Assembly (NCBI GenBank): GCA_023212695.1
Contig: JALCCG010000072.1
Span: 22,131 to 86,130, forward strand
Direction of reading: 5' to 3'
DNA length: 64,000 bases
From: Sporisorium sorghi
Lineage: Eukaryota; Basidiomycota; Ustilaginomycetes; Ustilaginales; Ustilaginaceae
In this document: positions 22,443-32,371 of the stretch, piece after piece
Layout: every line of letters begins with the position of its first letter
Position numbering within the stretch: position 1 is the first letter of the stretch
Translations under genes and position numbers: made by a program
The notes under the pieces: generated by a model
What the model was told of the DNA's origin: nothing
Database searches by the model: none
What the model saw: only the letters and a program-made list of their open reading frames with translations

Positions 22443-24494
22443 CTACGACTGGAACAAAGCTCTAGTGAAACTTCCAGGACCAAATCCGACCGCCGACTTG
22501 GCCTCACCTTGCGAGAGCAATTCACCCTGCGGACCGACCTTATTGACCCACTCCGACCCCCTCTCTTTCAGCGGCGGCAGAGCGTCGTCGACCAACCTCA
22601 TAATGCCGATCGCCTTCTCCTCCGTATACGGCCTGGTGACCACCTGCACGCCCACGGGCAGACCATGCATCCTGTGCGCATTGTACGCCGTGCGGTAGAG
22701 CAGGAAGTTGCACACCTTGCTCGTGTCCCTCCAGCTCGTCTCCGCGGCCCACCTGCCGAACGCCCTGCTCTGCTCGGGCGAGGCACTACGATAATCGCTT
22801 TCGTGGTGCGAGTCACGAGCCGCATCGACGCGCAGCACGGGCAGCACGGCGACGGACGCCTTGGTGATGTTGTACAGCACCGTCGAGCCTGCCATGGCCG
22901 AATTGTGGATCGCCCCACCGTGCGGCACCGCGGGACACGCCTGCGTGGGCGCGATCAACGCATCCAGCGCCAGGTCGTGCCACATCGCATGGTTCCACCT
23001 GTCCACAAATCGCTCGCGGCGCTCCAGCACATCGGCATGTTTCGCGGCCGACATGCGCCCCGTCGATGCGGCCAGCTCTGCGTAGATGCGATCGCGCACA
23101 ATGCAGCGCAGGAAGAACACGACGATGGCGCTCACCCAACGAGGGATGCGAGCCAGAGTGACGAGGACGCGGATCTGCGCAATGATGCGGTCCGGACCCG
23201 TGTAGCTGCTCTCGACGTTGCGGAAGCCGTCGGCGGTGATGAGGCGGAGGAAGATGCGCATTGCCTCGAGCGTCTGCAGCTTGCGCGGCTCGATCTCGAC
23301 CAGCTCCATCTGCGTGTTTGCGTACGTTTTGCGCAGGGCAGCGACGCACTCGTGGATCGCGCGGTAGCACGCGGGCGTCGTGCGGTAGATGCCGTCGCCG
23401 ACGACGTAGCCGATGCGCAGCGGAGTTCCGCGGGTTTGCGCCATGCCGAGCGGGTTCAGCCAGGCCTCGTTGAGCACCACGGAAGTATGCGCATCGCCGA
23501 GGTCGAATTTGGCCATGAGCTCGTCGTTCTCCACCGCCTCGTGCAGCACCGCCGCGTCCGTCTTGTCGCGCGGTGCACGCAGCCACTTGGGCACATGCTG
23601 CCGCGCCACCTCGACGAACATGGTCTCCACATCCGCCGCAGTCCGACACATGGGCCCCGCTACAGCCGTGATGCTCTCGAAACCCTTGCCGAAATCGCAC
23701 TGGCCGTGGTACGACCACCTGCCCGCGCTCGGCTTGACCGAGTAGATGCCCGTATGGTGCGCAGGGATGCGCAAGCTCCCCGCGATGTCGGTACCGATGC
23801 CCGCCGCGGACCCATCGCAGGCGAGGAGGGCAGCCTCGCCGCCGGAGCTACCACCCGAAGTGTGCGCGCGGCTGTACGGGCTGAGCGTGGTGCCGAAGAC
23901 CGGGTTGATGCTCTCGAACGTCATCAGCATTTGGGGAACGTTGGTCTTGACGAAGAGTACAGCGCCGAGATGCTCGCAGATGGCGGGGATGGCCGCGACG
24001 CCGCCGGTCTCGGCGGGCTTGGCGATCCATTTCGAGAGACCGAGCGTGGTCTTGACGCCGTGGTAGTGGAACGTGTCCTTGATCGAGATGGGTACGCCGT
24101 GCAGCGGGCCGACGAGCTCGCCTGTTGCGGCAAAGTGCGCATCGAGCTCGGCTGCACGCTGCAGCGCCTGGTCGATGAAGACTTCGGTGAGGCAGTTGGT
24201 GCGCAGCTGCGCTCGACGCGTGGCTCGGACGTAGGCGCAAAGGACTTGGGTGGAAGTCCATCGTCGGGCTCGGATGCCCGAGGTGATCCCGGCGATGTCC
24301 GAGCTGAGGATGTCGAGGTCGTGCTCGGCGAGGTTCACTGACAGGCCACGGTAGGGGCTCTTGCTATCCTGAACGACGAGGGCTTTCCTGTCGGGCGTCT
24401 CGTCGGGCAAGGCATGTCGAAAAGCAGCGTTGCGGTCGGCAACATGGCTCTCGATGGCCTTTTGCGTCGCCGACTTGCCTAACAACCCCAGCAT
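22443..24494 (-). CDS. Amidase-signature hydrolase, fatty-acid-amide-hydrolase-like
   Basis: Intronless, 683 residues. Hydrolyses an amide bond using the Ser-cisSer-Lys triad of the amidase signature family: K139 in PISIKDTFHYHG, S216 in TSGGSSGGEAALL and S240 in GIGTDIAGSLRIPA; the spacing of 24 between the two serines equals that of mammalian FAAH. The C-terminal part has a hydrophobic stretch (WVSAIVVFFLRCIV) that may touch membranes. The natural substrate is unknown; general amidases and fatty acid amide hydrolases share this layout. An in-frame ATG exists 144 bases upstream (24638); I chose 24494 because the upstream 48 residues are Cys/His-rich and look like leader rather than family sequence, though they could be a real extension. 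It precedes the transporter gene on the same strand. Confidence 0.9.
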   Translation of the reverse strand: MLGLLGKSATQKAIESHVADRNAAFRHALPDETPDRKALVVQDSKSPYRGLSVNLAEHDLDILSSDIAGITSGIRARRWTSTQVLCAYVRATRRAQLRTNCLTEVFIDQALQRAAELDAHFAATGELVGPLHGVPISIKDTFHYHGVKTTLGLSKWIAKPAETGGVAAIPAICEHLGAVLFVKTNVPQMLMTFESINPVFGTTLSPYSRAHTSGGSSGGEAALLACDGSAAGIGTDIAGSLRIPAHHTGIYSVKPSAGRWSYHGQCDFGKGFESITAVAGPMCRTAADVETMFVEVARQHVPKWLRAPRDKTDAAVLHEAVENDELMAKFDLGDAHTSVVLNEAWLNPLGMAQTRGTPLRIGYVVGDGIYRTTPACYRAIHECVAALRKTYANTQMELVEIEPRKLQTLEAMRIFLRLITADGFRNVESSYTGPDRIIAQIRVLVTLARIPRWVSAIVVFFLRCIVRDRIYAELAASTGRMSAAKHADVLERRERFVDRWNHAMWHDLALDALIAPTQACPAVPHGGAIHNSAMAGSTVLYNITKASVAVLPVLRVDAARDSHHESDYRSASPEQSRAFGRWAAETSWRDTSKVCNFLLYRTAYNAHRMHGLPVGVQVVTRPYTEEKAIGIMRLVDDALPPLKERGSEWVNKVGPQGELLSQGEAKSAVGFGPGSFTRALFQS

Positions 24495-25808
24495 CTTTTT
24501 ACGATAGTCGTACAGGGTTCTGGCGAGAAGGTGTTGGTGGTGATGGTTGTGTCGAGAGAGAGCAGGAGAGAAAGCAAGGGATCTCGTTGCATGGGGACAT
24601 TCTTGACAGACAGACAGGCACAAAAAAGAACAGGACATGCATGAGCCGCGGAGGCTGTTTTGTCACACGATGTATGGTTACCGCCGGTTTTTCCGCGATC
24701 TAGCCCCCTCAGATCTCATCGGGTCTGGGCAATTAAATCGGGCCAGATTTGCTCAAGTTACGCGCTCGGCGTTGTGCACGGCATGAATTTTCGAAATTTT
24801 TTTTTTTTTTCGAGATTATTCAGAGTGTGTGAGTGCTGAATTGCGGTCGAAAAGCGAACGTGTTTCATGCACGCGCGGGAGAGCGGTGTTGCTGTTGAGA
24901 ATTGAGCAGCAAAAAAAAAAAAAAAAAAAAAAAAGGTTTAGCTGCAGGTCCACGTTCTGACCTTGAAAATGAGCCATTTCCAGTGTCAGGCGCTCCCGTG
25001 TTTGAATTGAAAAAGGCATTCAAAGGCGAGAAAGCTGCACGAGCTGCACGAGCTGCACGAGATGCACGACGGGTCTCGTTGAGACCGAGGCGAGCCACGT
25101 TTTTGCGAGACGTCCTTTCTCTCGAAGAGCAACGAAAGCTTCGCATCAGCTTTGTGCCAGCTTCTAGCGGAGGCCATTGAGGAGGAATACTGACAATGAA
25201 GATGCTTGGATGAAAGGCGGCTAGTACAATGAATGGACGCCGAAGAGCCTCTGAGTGTCAGTGTTGCTCTGCACTGCAATCAGTGCAGATCTCCGGAGAG
25301 TTCAGGATCGCGCAGAAGGCACCCTCGAGGTCGGTGGCTTTGGAACTCCTTCCCAGATGCGAAACCTCTGAGCATGTGCTCCGGTCGTCCGAGTGGCCCT
25401 GATCAGCCACAGACCACAGCCAGCTCCAGCCAGCTGGCTCACCAGCTGCCTTGCCGATAGGCGTTGTTGGCCTTGGCGCTTCTACCCGCTGGTACGCAGC
25501 AACCAGGCTACATGCTCTTCAGGGTTTTCTTCGTTCGAGCCATCCAAAAAGTGTTGCTCTTTCTCCCTCGCCCTCTTTCCCCCGGCCCTTTGCTCTCCCT
25601 TCTTAGAAAGCGAGATACAAAGTCGCCGTCGTCCGGTCCTAGCTTCACGACCACCAACTCCAACACCTTCCGTTCCTCACCTCGGCTCTCCCTTCGCCTT
25701 TTGCCCCCGCCTTCAAGCACCGGTCCTTTCGAGAGGCAGCCCATCATCCCGTAGCCCGCAAATCTTCCCCCTTCGAGCGCGTCAGGCCCTCCAAACGATC
25801 GCGCCACT
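24495..25808. other. Shared upstream region of amidase and UDP-glucose dehydrogenase
   Basis: About 1.3 kb between divergent genes. It has a T run (24797-24810), an A run (24911-24934), four 9-base tandem units (25033-25068) and a CT-rich leader before 25809. No supported gene. Confidence 0.6.
25033..25068. repeat. Four tandem copies of a 9-base unit (agctgcacg)
   Basis: Three exact copies followed by a fourth with one change (agatgcacg). In frame it would encode a repeated three-residue unit, but no credible gene contains it. Confidence 0.85.
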
Positions 25809-27320
25809 ATGCCTTCAACCGTGCTCAACGGCACCGCCAACGGCTCCTCCAGCCAAACTTCCATACAATCCGTCCCCTCGCACGTCCGCACCATCTGCTG
25901 CATCGGTGCTGGCTACGTCGGCGGCCCGACCTGCTCCGTCATCGCGCACAAGTGTCCGCACATCAAGGTGATCATCGTCGATGTCAACCCCGTGCGCATT
26001 GCGGCGTGGAACTCGGACGTGCTGCCTGTCTTCGAGCCCGGTCTCGACGAGGTCGTACGCGAGTGTCGCCGGCGCAACCTGTTTTTCTCGACCGACATTG
26101 ACGCTGCGATCCAGGAGGCCGACTTGATCTTTGTGTCGGTCAACACGCCCACCAAGACGTCCGGTGTCGGTAAAGGCTTTGCGGCGGATCTGCACTATGT
26201 GGAAGCGTCTACGCGTCGGATTGCGTCGGTGGCGACGAGCAGTAAGATCATTGTGGAAAAGTCGACGGTGCCGTGTCGCACTGCCGCGAGCATGCGTACG
26301 ATCCTGGAGAGCAATTCGAGCTACACGGCGGACGGGACGTTGATTTCGTTCCAGATTCTGTCCAACCCAGAGTTTCTGGCGGAGGGTACGGCGATCCGCG
26401 ATCTGATGGCGCCGGACCGCGTGCTGATCGGCTCGCTCGATACGCCCCAGGGCAAAGCGGCGGCGAACGCGCTCAGCGAGGTGTACCAGAACTGGGTCGA
26501 CCCGGCGCGCATCTACCAGACCGGCCTGTGGTCGTCCGAGCTCAGCAAGCTCGCCGCCAACGCCCTCCTCGCCCAGCGCATCTCGAGCATCAACTCGCTC
26601 TCGGCCATCTGCGAAGCCACGGGCGCAGACGTCGATGAGGTCGCCCACGCCTGCGGCCTCGACGCCCGCATCGGCCCCAAATTCCTCAAAGCCTCCGTCG
26701 GCTTCGGCGGCAGCTGCTTCCAGAAGGACATTCTGAACCTGGTGTACCTGTCGGAATCGCTCGGACTGAGCGAGGTCGCCGACTACTGGCACCAGGTGAT
26801 CAAGATGAACGAGTACTCGAAATCGCGCTTTGCGCGCAAGGTCGTGTCGACGCTGTTCAACACGATCACCATGAAGAAGATCGCCGTGCTCGGATTTGCC
26901 TTCAAGAAAGATACGGGCGATACCCGCGAGTCGGCCGCGATCACGCTGTGCAAGTACTTCCGCCAGGAACGCGCGCAGATTGCCATCTACGACCCCAAGG
27001 TGACCACGAACCAGATCATGCTCGACCTCACGGAGCCGGGCGTGCTCGACGACGCCGCCGCCGTCCAGAAGCAGGTCAAGATCGCAGCATCGATGAAGGA
27101 GGCGTGCGTGGATGCAGAGGCCGTGATTATTTGCACCGAGTGGGACGAGTTTGAAAACGCAACGGCGCAGGATTGGGACGAGATCTACAAGAGCATGAAG
27201 AAGCCCGCGTTTGTCTTTGACGGTCGCGGGATCATCGATGCCAAAGTGCTGCGCAGCGTCGGGTTCAAGGTGCACGCTGTGGGCAAGGGCCCGCTCATCG
27301 TTGACCCCATTTGGGCTTAG
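25809..27320 (+). CDS. UGD1: UDP-glucose 6-dehydrogenase
   Basis: Intronless, 503 residues. Oxidises UDP-glucose to UDP-glucuronate in two NAD-dependent steps, supplying precursors for glucuronate- and xylose-containing polysaccharides in the cytosol. The NAD-binding Rossmann loop is [15 protein letters not shown] (about residues 31-45); the glutamate/lysine active-site region shows [15 protein letters not shown]; the catalytic cysteine is C303 in [35 protein letters not shown] begins the UDP-binding C-terminal domain. A Ser/Asn-rich N-terminal leader of about 25 residues precedes the fold. The gene symbol follows common fungal usage. Base composition and length are normal for the family. Confidence 0.96.
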   Translation: MPSTVLNGTANGSSSQTSIQSVPSHVRTICCIGAGYVGGPTCSVIAHKCPHIKVIIVDVNPVRIAAWNSDVLPVFEPGLDEVVRECRRRNLFFSTDIDAAIQEADLIFVSVNTPTKTSGVGKGFAADLHYVEASTRRIASVATSSKIIVEKSTVPCRTAASMRTILESNSSYTADGTLISFQILSNPEFLAEGTAIRDLMAPDRVLIGSLDTPQGKAAANALSEVYQNWVDPARIYQTGLWSSELSKLAANALLAQRISSINSLSAICEATGADVDEVAHACGLDARIGPKFLKASVGFGGSCFQKDILNLVYLSESLGLSEVADYWHQVIKMNEYSKSRFARKVVSTLFNTITMKKIAVLGFAFKKDTGDTRESAAITLCKYFRQERAQIAIYDPKVTTNQIMLDLTEPGVLDDAAAVQKQVKIAASMKEACVDAEAVIICTEWDEFENATAQDWDEIYKSMKKPAFVFDGRGIIDAKVLRSVGFKVHAVGKGPLIVDPIWA

Positions 27321-27541
27321 AGACTCGCGACACTCTGTTGTCGATCTTCTTGTGCAAAAGTGGCTTCTGATGAGCCGTCTTTGCAAGATACCCCTCCTAT
27401 CCATTCGGCCCTGCAGACCTCTTTTGATTCTCGCTCTGCCTGCAACACAGACCAGTCCCGTTCATGCAATGCACTTTGCCTTGTGATCTGTGCATCGTGA
27501 TTCACCGCACGACTGCAAAAGTTTTTCGTGCTGATTGTCCG

Positions 27542-29452
27542 TTAGAATACAAAATGCGTCTGACAAAACACCCAGAAGGGAAACGCAACCACTGCCACCG
27601 CCGCCACATCTCGCCTCCAACCGCTCGGCCTTCGCCCACTCGGCCGGTGCCCCTCGTCGCTCGCCAATGGCGCGTCGTCGTCGTCCGTTCTCTTGCGCCG
27701 ATGATTGAGCGGGAGGTATCCTGCTGTATCTGACTGCGCCGTGAAGAAGCGCGACCACATCTTGAGTGCCAGCAGCGTAACGACAAAGAAAGGCAGATAG
27801 AGCCGGGTCCAAATGCCGATCTGATCCGGCAGCAGACAGGGCGTATACGCCATCGCGACATGTGCGTCCGCGCTAGACTGACTCGACGCATCGGAAGGCG
27901 GCGAGAACAAGCTGAGACGAGCGAAGCCCGGCTTGCGCACGCCTTCGGTCATCGAAATCGACTTGACCGTCAATTCGGGAACCTCTTGCGCTTCAAAGCC
28001 GTCTACGACGGCACGATCGGATGCATTGCCGCCGACCCTAGCATGACGATATTCGCAGTGATCGTGGTCGTCACCACTGAACACAGCCATGGGGTCGATG
28101 GATCTGAGCACCCAGTCGGTGACCGAAGCCGACACCATGTTCTGGTACGTCGACCCTCGATCGGTGCCCTGAAGCAAGGGCCGACTAGACTCGCGATGCA
28201 CTCGATGGCGCACGGACCTGGCCGCGTCGTTGCACGTCGTTCCTGCCGGCCTGTGCAGCGGCACGTGGGTGAGCAGCACACGAGGCACGCGCACGCCGCT
28301 GTGCTTGACCGACTCGACAAAGTCGTACGTTTCTCTATAGGTGCGGTGTGCATTGTCTCCAAGCTGGCCGTCGAGCTTGCCCTGATGTTCGAAGCTGAGG
28401 TACGTGTCGAATGGGCCACCACCTTGGCGCTCCATGCCGACCAGGTCTTGTGCGTTGACGAGGACCAGCTCGTGCGTCGCACCCAGCGTTGTGTCTGTCG
28501 ATACGGCGATGCGGCCATTCAGGATGGATTGCAAGAACGGGTTTCGGTCCTTGACAACAAATCCCCCTCCATCGATCTTCATGCCGAAATCGCGGTTGAA
28601 TCTCTCGATCGCGTCGTCGCTGGCAACGGCATCCACTCGATGTCCCGATGTCCTGCCCGGAAGACCAATGTCGTGATTGCCGGAAAGGTACACTGTCGGG
28701 ATAAAGTCGGCAGCCGAAGTTCGCGGCACGATAAGCTGCTTGGTGCCACTGAGTGCGGAGCTGGGAGCCTCCCAATCGGCCTCTCTGGGTCTCCAGAAGA
28801 TGCTGTGGAATCTATGCACCATTGCTGCCCATTCGGCGTCGGAATGTGACCGCCTTCCCCCGTCGGTGAGATCGCCCATCCACACTACGCCGTCTGGCGG
28901 CTGCACCAGTCCAGTGCGAGAAGCGGCTCGACGTTGCGCTTCTTGTTGTGGAGATAGAATGTAACCTCGATGAAACCACTTGTTCGGATTGACTGCCAGA
29001 CTCGTCCAGACGTTTTTTAGGTAGTTGTCCGAGAAGTGGCGCACGATGGGATAGAGCAGTGCAGGCAGGGCTAGATCCGGGTAGGTGTCGCGGTCGATGA
29101 TCTGCGGATCTGTCGCGAGCAAGACGTGGACGGCTGGCTGCTGATGCTGGGAAGGCGATGACGTGGGCGGCTCAGGCCATGGACAGCTGTTGGCAGCATC
29201 GTGAAAGATGACTCGCTCGCCGTAGAATAGGATCGCAAGCCACAGCAGTCGGAAGGTGACGACCTGGGATGAGCCCACCACAAAGTCGAGGGGACGCTGC
29301 AAAGCTGCCATCCCACGCAGGGACGAGAGTCGATCTCGCATGGCTACATGCCCCCCTTTCAAACCATTTGATGCGTGTGAATCACCGGTCGAGGGCCGTA
29401 ACGTCAGCGGATTTGCGGTTGATCGGCAAGAAGGAGTTGTGATGGTGTCCAT
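27542..29452 (-). CDS. Cdc1/Ted1/PGAP5-like metallophosphoesterase of the ER
   Basis: Intronless, 636 residues. Family members remove ethanolamine-phosphate from mannose residues of GPI anchors in the ER, needed for export of GPI proteins. The five calcineurin-like metal-binding blocks are present in order: HVLLATDPQIIDRDTYPD (D115), WMGDLTDGGR, YLSGNHDIGLPG, RVLLTHVPLHRPAG and FSGDDHDHCEYRH. Membrane segments lie near residues 63-82 (QVVTFRLLWLAILFYGERV) and near the C-terminus (LYLPFFVVTLLALKMW, then AAVAVVAFPFWVFCQTHF), the layout expected for an ER protein with a lumenal catalytic domain. Whether it is the Cdc1 (Mn2+-linked) or Ted1 orthologue is undecided. It is divergent from the PTC7-like gene, with about 480 bp between. 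Confidence 0.87.
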   Translation of the reverse strand: MDTITTPSCRSTANPLTLRPSTGDSHASNGLKGGHVAMRDRLSSLRGMAALQRPLDFVVGSSQVVTFRLLWLAILFYGERVIFHDAANSCPWPEPPTSSPSQHQQPAVHVLLATDPQIIDRDTYPDLALPALLYPIVRHFSDNYLKNVWTSLAVNPNKWFHRGYILSPQQEAQRRAASRTGLVQPPDGVVWMGDLTDGGRRSHSDAEWAAMVHRFHSIFWRPREADWEAPSSALSGTKQLIVPRTSAADFIPTVYLSGNHDIGLPGRTSGHRVDAVASDDAIERFNRDFGMKIDGGGFVVKDRNPFLQSILNGRIAVSTDTTLGATHELVLVNAQDLVGMERQGGGPFDTYLSFEHQGKLDGQLGDNAHRTYRETYDFVESVKHSGVRVPRVLLTHVPLHRPAGTTCNDAARSVRHRVHRESSRPLLQGTDRGSTYQNMVSASVTDWVLRSIDPMAVFSGDDHDHCEYRHARVGGNASDRAVVDGFEAQEVPELTVKSISMTEGVRKPGFARLSLFSPPSDASSQSSADAHVAMAYTPCLLPDQIGIWTRLYLPFFVVTLLALKMWSRFFTAQSDTAGYLPLNHRRKRTDDDDAPLASDEGHRPSGRRPSGWRRDVAAVAVVAFPFWVFCQTHFVF

Positions 29453-29936
29453 GAGGCAAAGTCCGAATTGACTTCATGCTGAGCTCTCTCATTCTCTCTG
29501 CCGAATTGGCCGGTCAAGTGGACAACTCTAATTGCCGCCCTGAGTGAGCTCAAAACGAGAATGCCAAGCCAGCAGCGGTCTTGACGGCGTCATTGCCTCA
29601 CCAAAGCACTCTCAGATTCGCCGTGCACACTGCCTTGGCGACGCTTGACAGCTGATTCATTTCGTAGTCGAAATGAGATGCTTCGCAGTGCTCCCGCGTG
29701 ATGATTTTGCGAGCCAAAACGAAGAAAGCTGTGTCGGCATAACAAATTCAAAAAATTCGTGTTGCTCTTGCCTCTGCCCCGCGTGACGAAGAGGTGAGTG
29801 AATTTTTTCGCCGTTCGCGGCATTTCTGCAGGTTCGGCTACAAAATTGTACGGACAAGGCTGAGCCGCTTGGGTCGCTTTTGCTTCGTCACCGTCACCTT
29901 ACACTCGCTCTCCCCATACAAGAGGACTCAGCAAGG
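29453..29936. other. Bidirectional promoter region (phosphoesterase / PTC7-like)
   Basis: About 480 bases between two divergent start codons; no supported open frame, no repeat. It should hold both promoters. Confidence 0.55.
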
Positions 29937-31259
29937 ATGTTGTCGACCGAAGCTCGTGCATCGTTGCGCTTGACGGGTTGCATTGCACGGAGTCGTCTGG
30001 GGCAAGTCTCGTCGTCGACGCTGCTTCCTAGCTGCTCTTCGACTGCTGGAGTTGCATGGGCGCAACGTCAGCTTAGCACGACGGTTCTGACACCGGCCAA
30101 GCGCAATAACAGCAAGCACACGAGTGCGTTCTCTTTGTCATTAGCAAGCAAGCGACACTTTACATCAGGACCACCGCGATCGTCGCAACAGCCTTTCCAG
30201 TTCCTCACAGCGTACGCATTCCAAGGCAAGCCGCGCAGCTCCGAAGATCTTCGGCAAGAAGGCGACGCTTCCACTTCCGCCACTTCTGCCAACGAGGAGG
30301 ACGGACCATCATCATCGACAGCAGCGTCCGAAGCATCCGCAAAGAAGAGTCAGATCGGCTTCCCAGCAGACAGCGAGATTGGTCGTTGGCGGGACGAGCT
30401 GTTGAGGGGCGGCGAGGCGGGAGAGGATTCGCTCATGTGCACTTCGATGGGTGCTGCGGGCGATGTGACAATCGGTGTTGCCGATGGTGTCGGCGGCTGG
30501 ACCGAGAACGGCATCGATCCTTCGCTCTTCTCGCAAGCCTTGATGTTCTATGCATCGCAGTCAGCAGCGCAAGCGTCGGCACACCCGCAAGAGGGAGCCG
30601 CACCCAATCGCATCCTTTCCGAGGCATTCGAGCATGTTCTCAAAGAGCCTCTGGTCATGGCGGGTAGCGCAACAGCATGCATCTTGACGCTCGAGTCTTC
30701 GGACGGCACGCTGCGATCGGCCAACCTGGGCGACTCTGGCTTTGTCATCCTCCGCCAGGGCACGGGCAAGCAAGGCGTGTTCTACGCCAGCCCACCGCAG
30801 CAGCTCGGCTTCAATACCCCGCTCCAGCTCGCAAAGCTGCCCGAGGAATGGGTGCAGGAGGGCTCCATCTCCAACACGCCCAAGGACGCCGCCGCGTGGG
30901 AATGTACACTGCAGCACGGCGACCTCATCATCGTCGGCACTGATGGGTTGTTTGACAATGTCGATGCGAAAGTCGAGATTCCGCAGTTTGCCAAGTTCAT
31001 CAAGGAGAAGCATCACGCTTTGTACGCTGCGCGACATGCAGAGGAGAAGGAGGCAGGAGGCAAGCACGACAGCTTGGCAGAGGATAGGGAGTTTGTGCAG
31101 GTGCTGGCGACGAATCTGGTCGAGTATGCCAAGATCTGTCAGAACTCGACGACCAAGCAGAGTCCGTTTGAGAGGGAGGCGGCGAGGTACGGCATTCACT
31201 TTCCTGGAGGCAAGGTTGACGATGTTGCTGTGGTGTGCTGTCTTGTCATCGAGCAGTGA
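29937..31259 (+). CDS. PTC7-like mitochondrial PP2C-type protein phosphatase
   Basis: Intronless, 440 residues. Mn/Mg-dependent Ser/Thr phosphatase; yeast Ptc7 acts in mitochondria, where it promotes coenzyme Q synthesis and affects mitophagy. The N-terminus MLSTEARASLRLTGCIARSR is rich in Arg, Ser and Ala with no acids beyond position 5, consistent with a mitochondrial presequence; a Ser-rich linker follows. Metal and phosphate motifs are in order: GGEAGEDSLMC, GVADGVGGWTENGIDP, SANLGDSGFVIL, IIVGTDGLFDNVDAKV and FPGGKVDDVAVVCCLV. In the Ptc7 subfamily the typical GNDSR-like and ADGVGGW blocks are as seen here. The ATG at 29937 is the only one before the conserved region that gives a presequence. 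The next gene downstream on the same strand is the ATG43-like gene, 361 bp away. Confidence 0.9.
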   Translation: MLSTEARASLRLTGCIARSRLGQVSSSTLLPSCSSTAGVAWAQRQLSTTVLTPAKRNNSKHTSAFSLSLASKRHFTSGPPRSSQQPFQFLTAYAFQGKPRSSEDLRQEGDASTSATSANEEDGPSSSTAASEASAKKSQIGFPADSEIGRWRDELLRGGEAGEDSLMCTSMGAAGDVTIGVADGVGGWTENGIDPSLFSQALMFYASQSAAQASAHPQEGAAPNRILSEAFEHVLKEPLVMAGSATACILTLESSDGTLRSANLGDSGFVILRQGTGKQGVFYASPPQQLGFNTPLQLAKLPEEWVQEGSISNTPKDAAAWECTLQHGDLIIVGTDGLFDNVDAKVEIPQFAKFIKEKHHALYAARHAEEKEAGGKHDSLAEDREFVQVLATNLVEYAKICQNSTTKQSPFEREAARYGIHFPGGKVDDVAVVCCLVIEQ

Positions 31260-31620
31260 GGGGCGTGGGTTCACTTTTGTACTTTTAGACATGGATTCAT
31301 CGAAAGCATGGCATACGGTTAATGCTCGAGCATCGATTGCAGTGCGCTTAGTCACCGAAGGATGTGAGTGTGTGCATAGAACAAGAGAGGGATGCCCAGG
31401 TGTGAGTGAGTTGGAGAGTTGACTTTTCGGTTGTCGAAGAGGCGTTGCAGAAACGCGCTCCCAAGCCTCCACTTTGGAAGCGAGCTCGTTTCACGCAAAA
31501 ACCCGGCTGATCGTCTCACTTCGACGTTCGTCTTCTACCACCATCTTCATCTTCTTCGCTACCACCTGGCTTCTCACCCGACCCACCTACTCACAGCTAT
31601 CCCGTCAACACTGCACCACA
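31260..31620. other. Intergenic region between PTC7-like and ATG43-like genes
   Basis: 361 bases, CT-rich toward its right end as usual for leaders in this window. Nothing else recognised. Confidence 0.5.
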
Positions 31621-32229
31621 ATGCCATCCGCACACACGAGCACACGCACACCCGCGCATCGTCGACGAAACCTCGACCGCTCCAACGACGACGATGACGT
31701 CTCGGTCTCATCGCGCGACACACTCTCCGAGAGCAGCCGAACATCATCTTCAGACGATGGACTCGCGTCAAAACTACCCACACTCCCCGACCTGCGCTTC
31801 GAGCAGTCGTACCTCGCCACCATCCGTGGGTTCCTGCACGAAGACCAGCCCTCCGACAATGCTCCGGACGAAAAGCGCGATCACCACCACAAGGTGGACG
31901 TGACGCACAGCGAGGTCAAGGACGAACATGAGCTGTGGCTGGGGAATCTACGTGTGGAATGGTGAGTGCACATTTCATCTGGCGAAGGTGTGAAGGACGA
32001 TGCTGACCGTGGCTCGTTTACGACGTGCAGGTTTCCGATCCTCTACGTGACTGTGCGGGACCAGCTGCTGTCGCCGTTGATTCAGGGTGCCGCGTGGGGA
32101 TTGGGCGGGCTGCTGCTGACGCAGTTTAGGCAGTATCTCTCGTCGACGAGAGCCAGAAGCGCACCCCGTGGCGCAAGTGGTGGACAGAGAGCGAATACTG
32201 GCGTTCTACGAGGTCTTGGCAGGCGATAG
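31621..32229 (+). CDS. ATG43-like (DUF1770) small mitochondrial-type membrane protein
   Basis: Two exons, 31621-31961 and 32031-32229, with a 69-base intron (GTGAGT...GTGCAG) that restores a Trp codon; product 179 residues. The block LPTLPDLRFEQSYLATIRGF is the hallmark of the DUF1770 family, which includes the fission yeast mitophagy receptor Atg43, an outer-membrane protein that links mitochondria to Atg8. After an acidic, Ser-rich N-terminal half, the second exon gives WFPILYVTVRDQLLSPLIQG followed by AAWGLGGLLLTQF, a hydrophobic segment that would anchor it in the membrane, then a basic tail. Without the intron the protein would stop before the membrane segment, so splicing is required. 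Family call is moderately sure; the mitophagy role is inferred from the S. pombe member. Confidence 0.75.
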
Positions 32230-32371
32230 TACCGCCGTTCACGCACTTCCCGACGCAATGACACACCGATACCCGACCGATCTCAGCTTTCCGCTCGCTC
32301 GCACTTACGATCGACACACAACCATCGCTTGATGCAGCAGAAACAGAGCATACATGATCGCAGCCTTCCAT

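Noticed and set aside
21353..22443. Transporter and amidase as a catabolic gene cluster
   Set aside because: They share a strand and are neighbours, but over 1 kb separates them and no third pathway gene or shared regulator is seen.
22509..24341. Plus-strand open frame of 610 codons opposite the amidase
   Set aside because: Antisense shadow of the amidase gene, Arg/His/Val-rich, no recognised family.
25815..27404. Minus-strand open frame of 529 codons opposite UDP-glucose dehydrogenase
   Set aside because: Antisense shadow with Arg-rich composition; the plus-strand reading has all family motifs.
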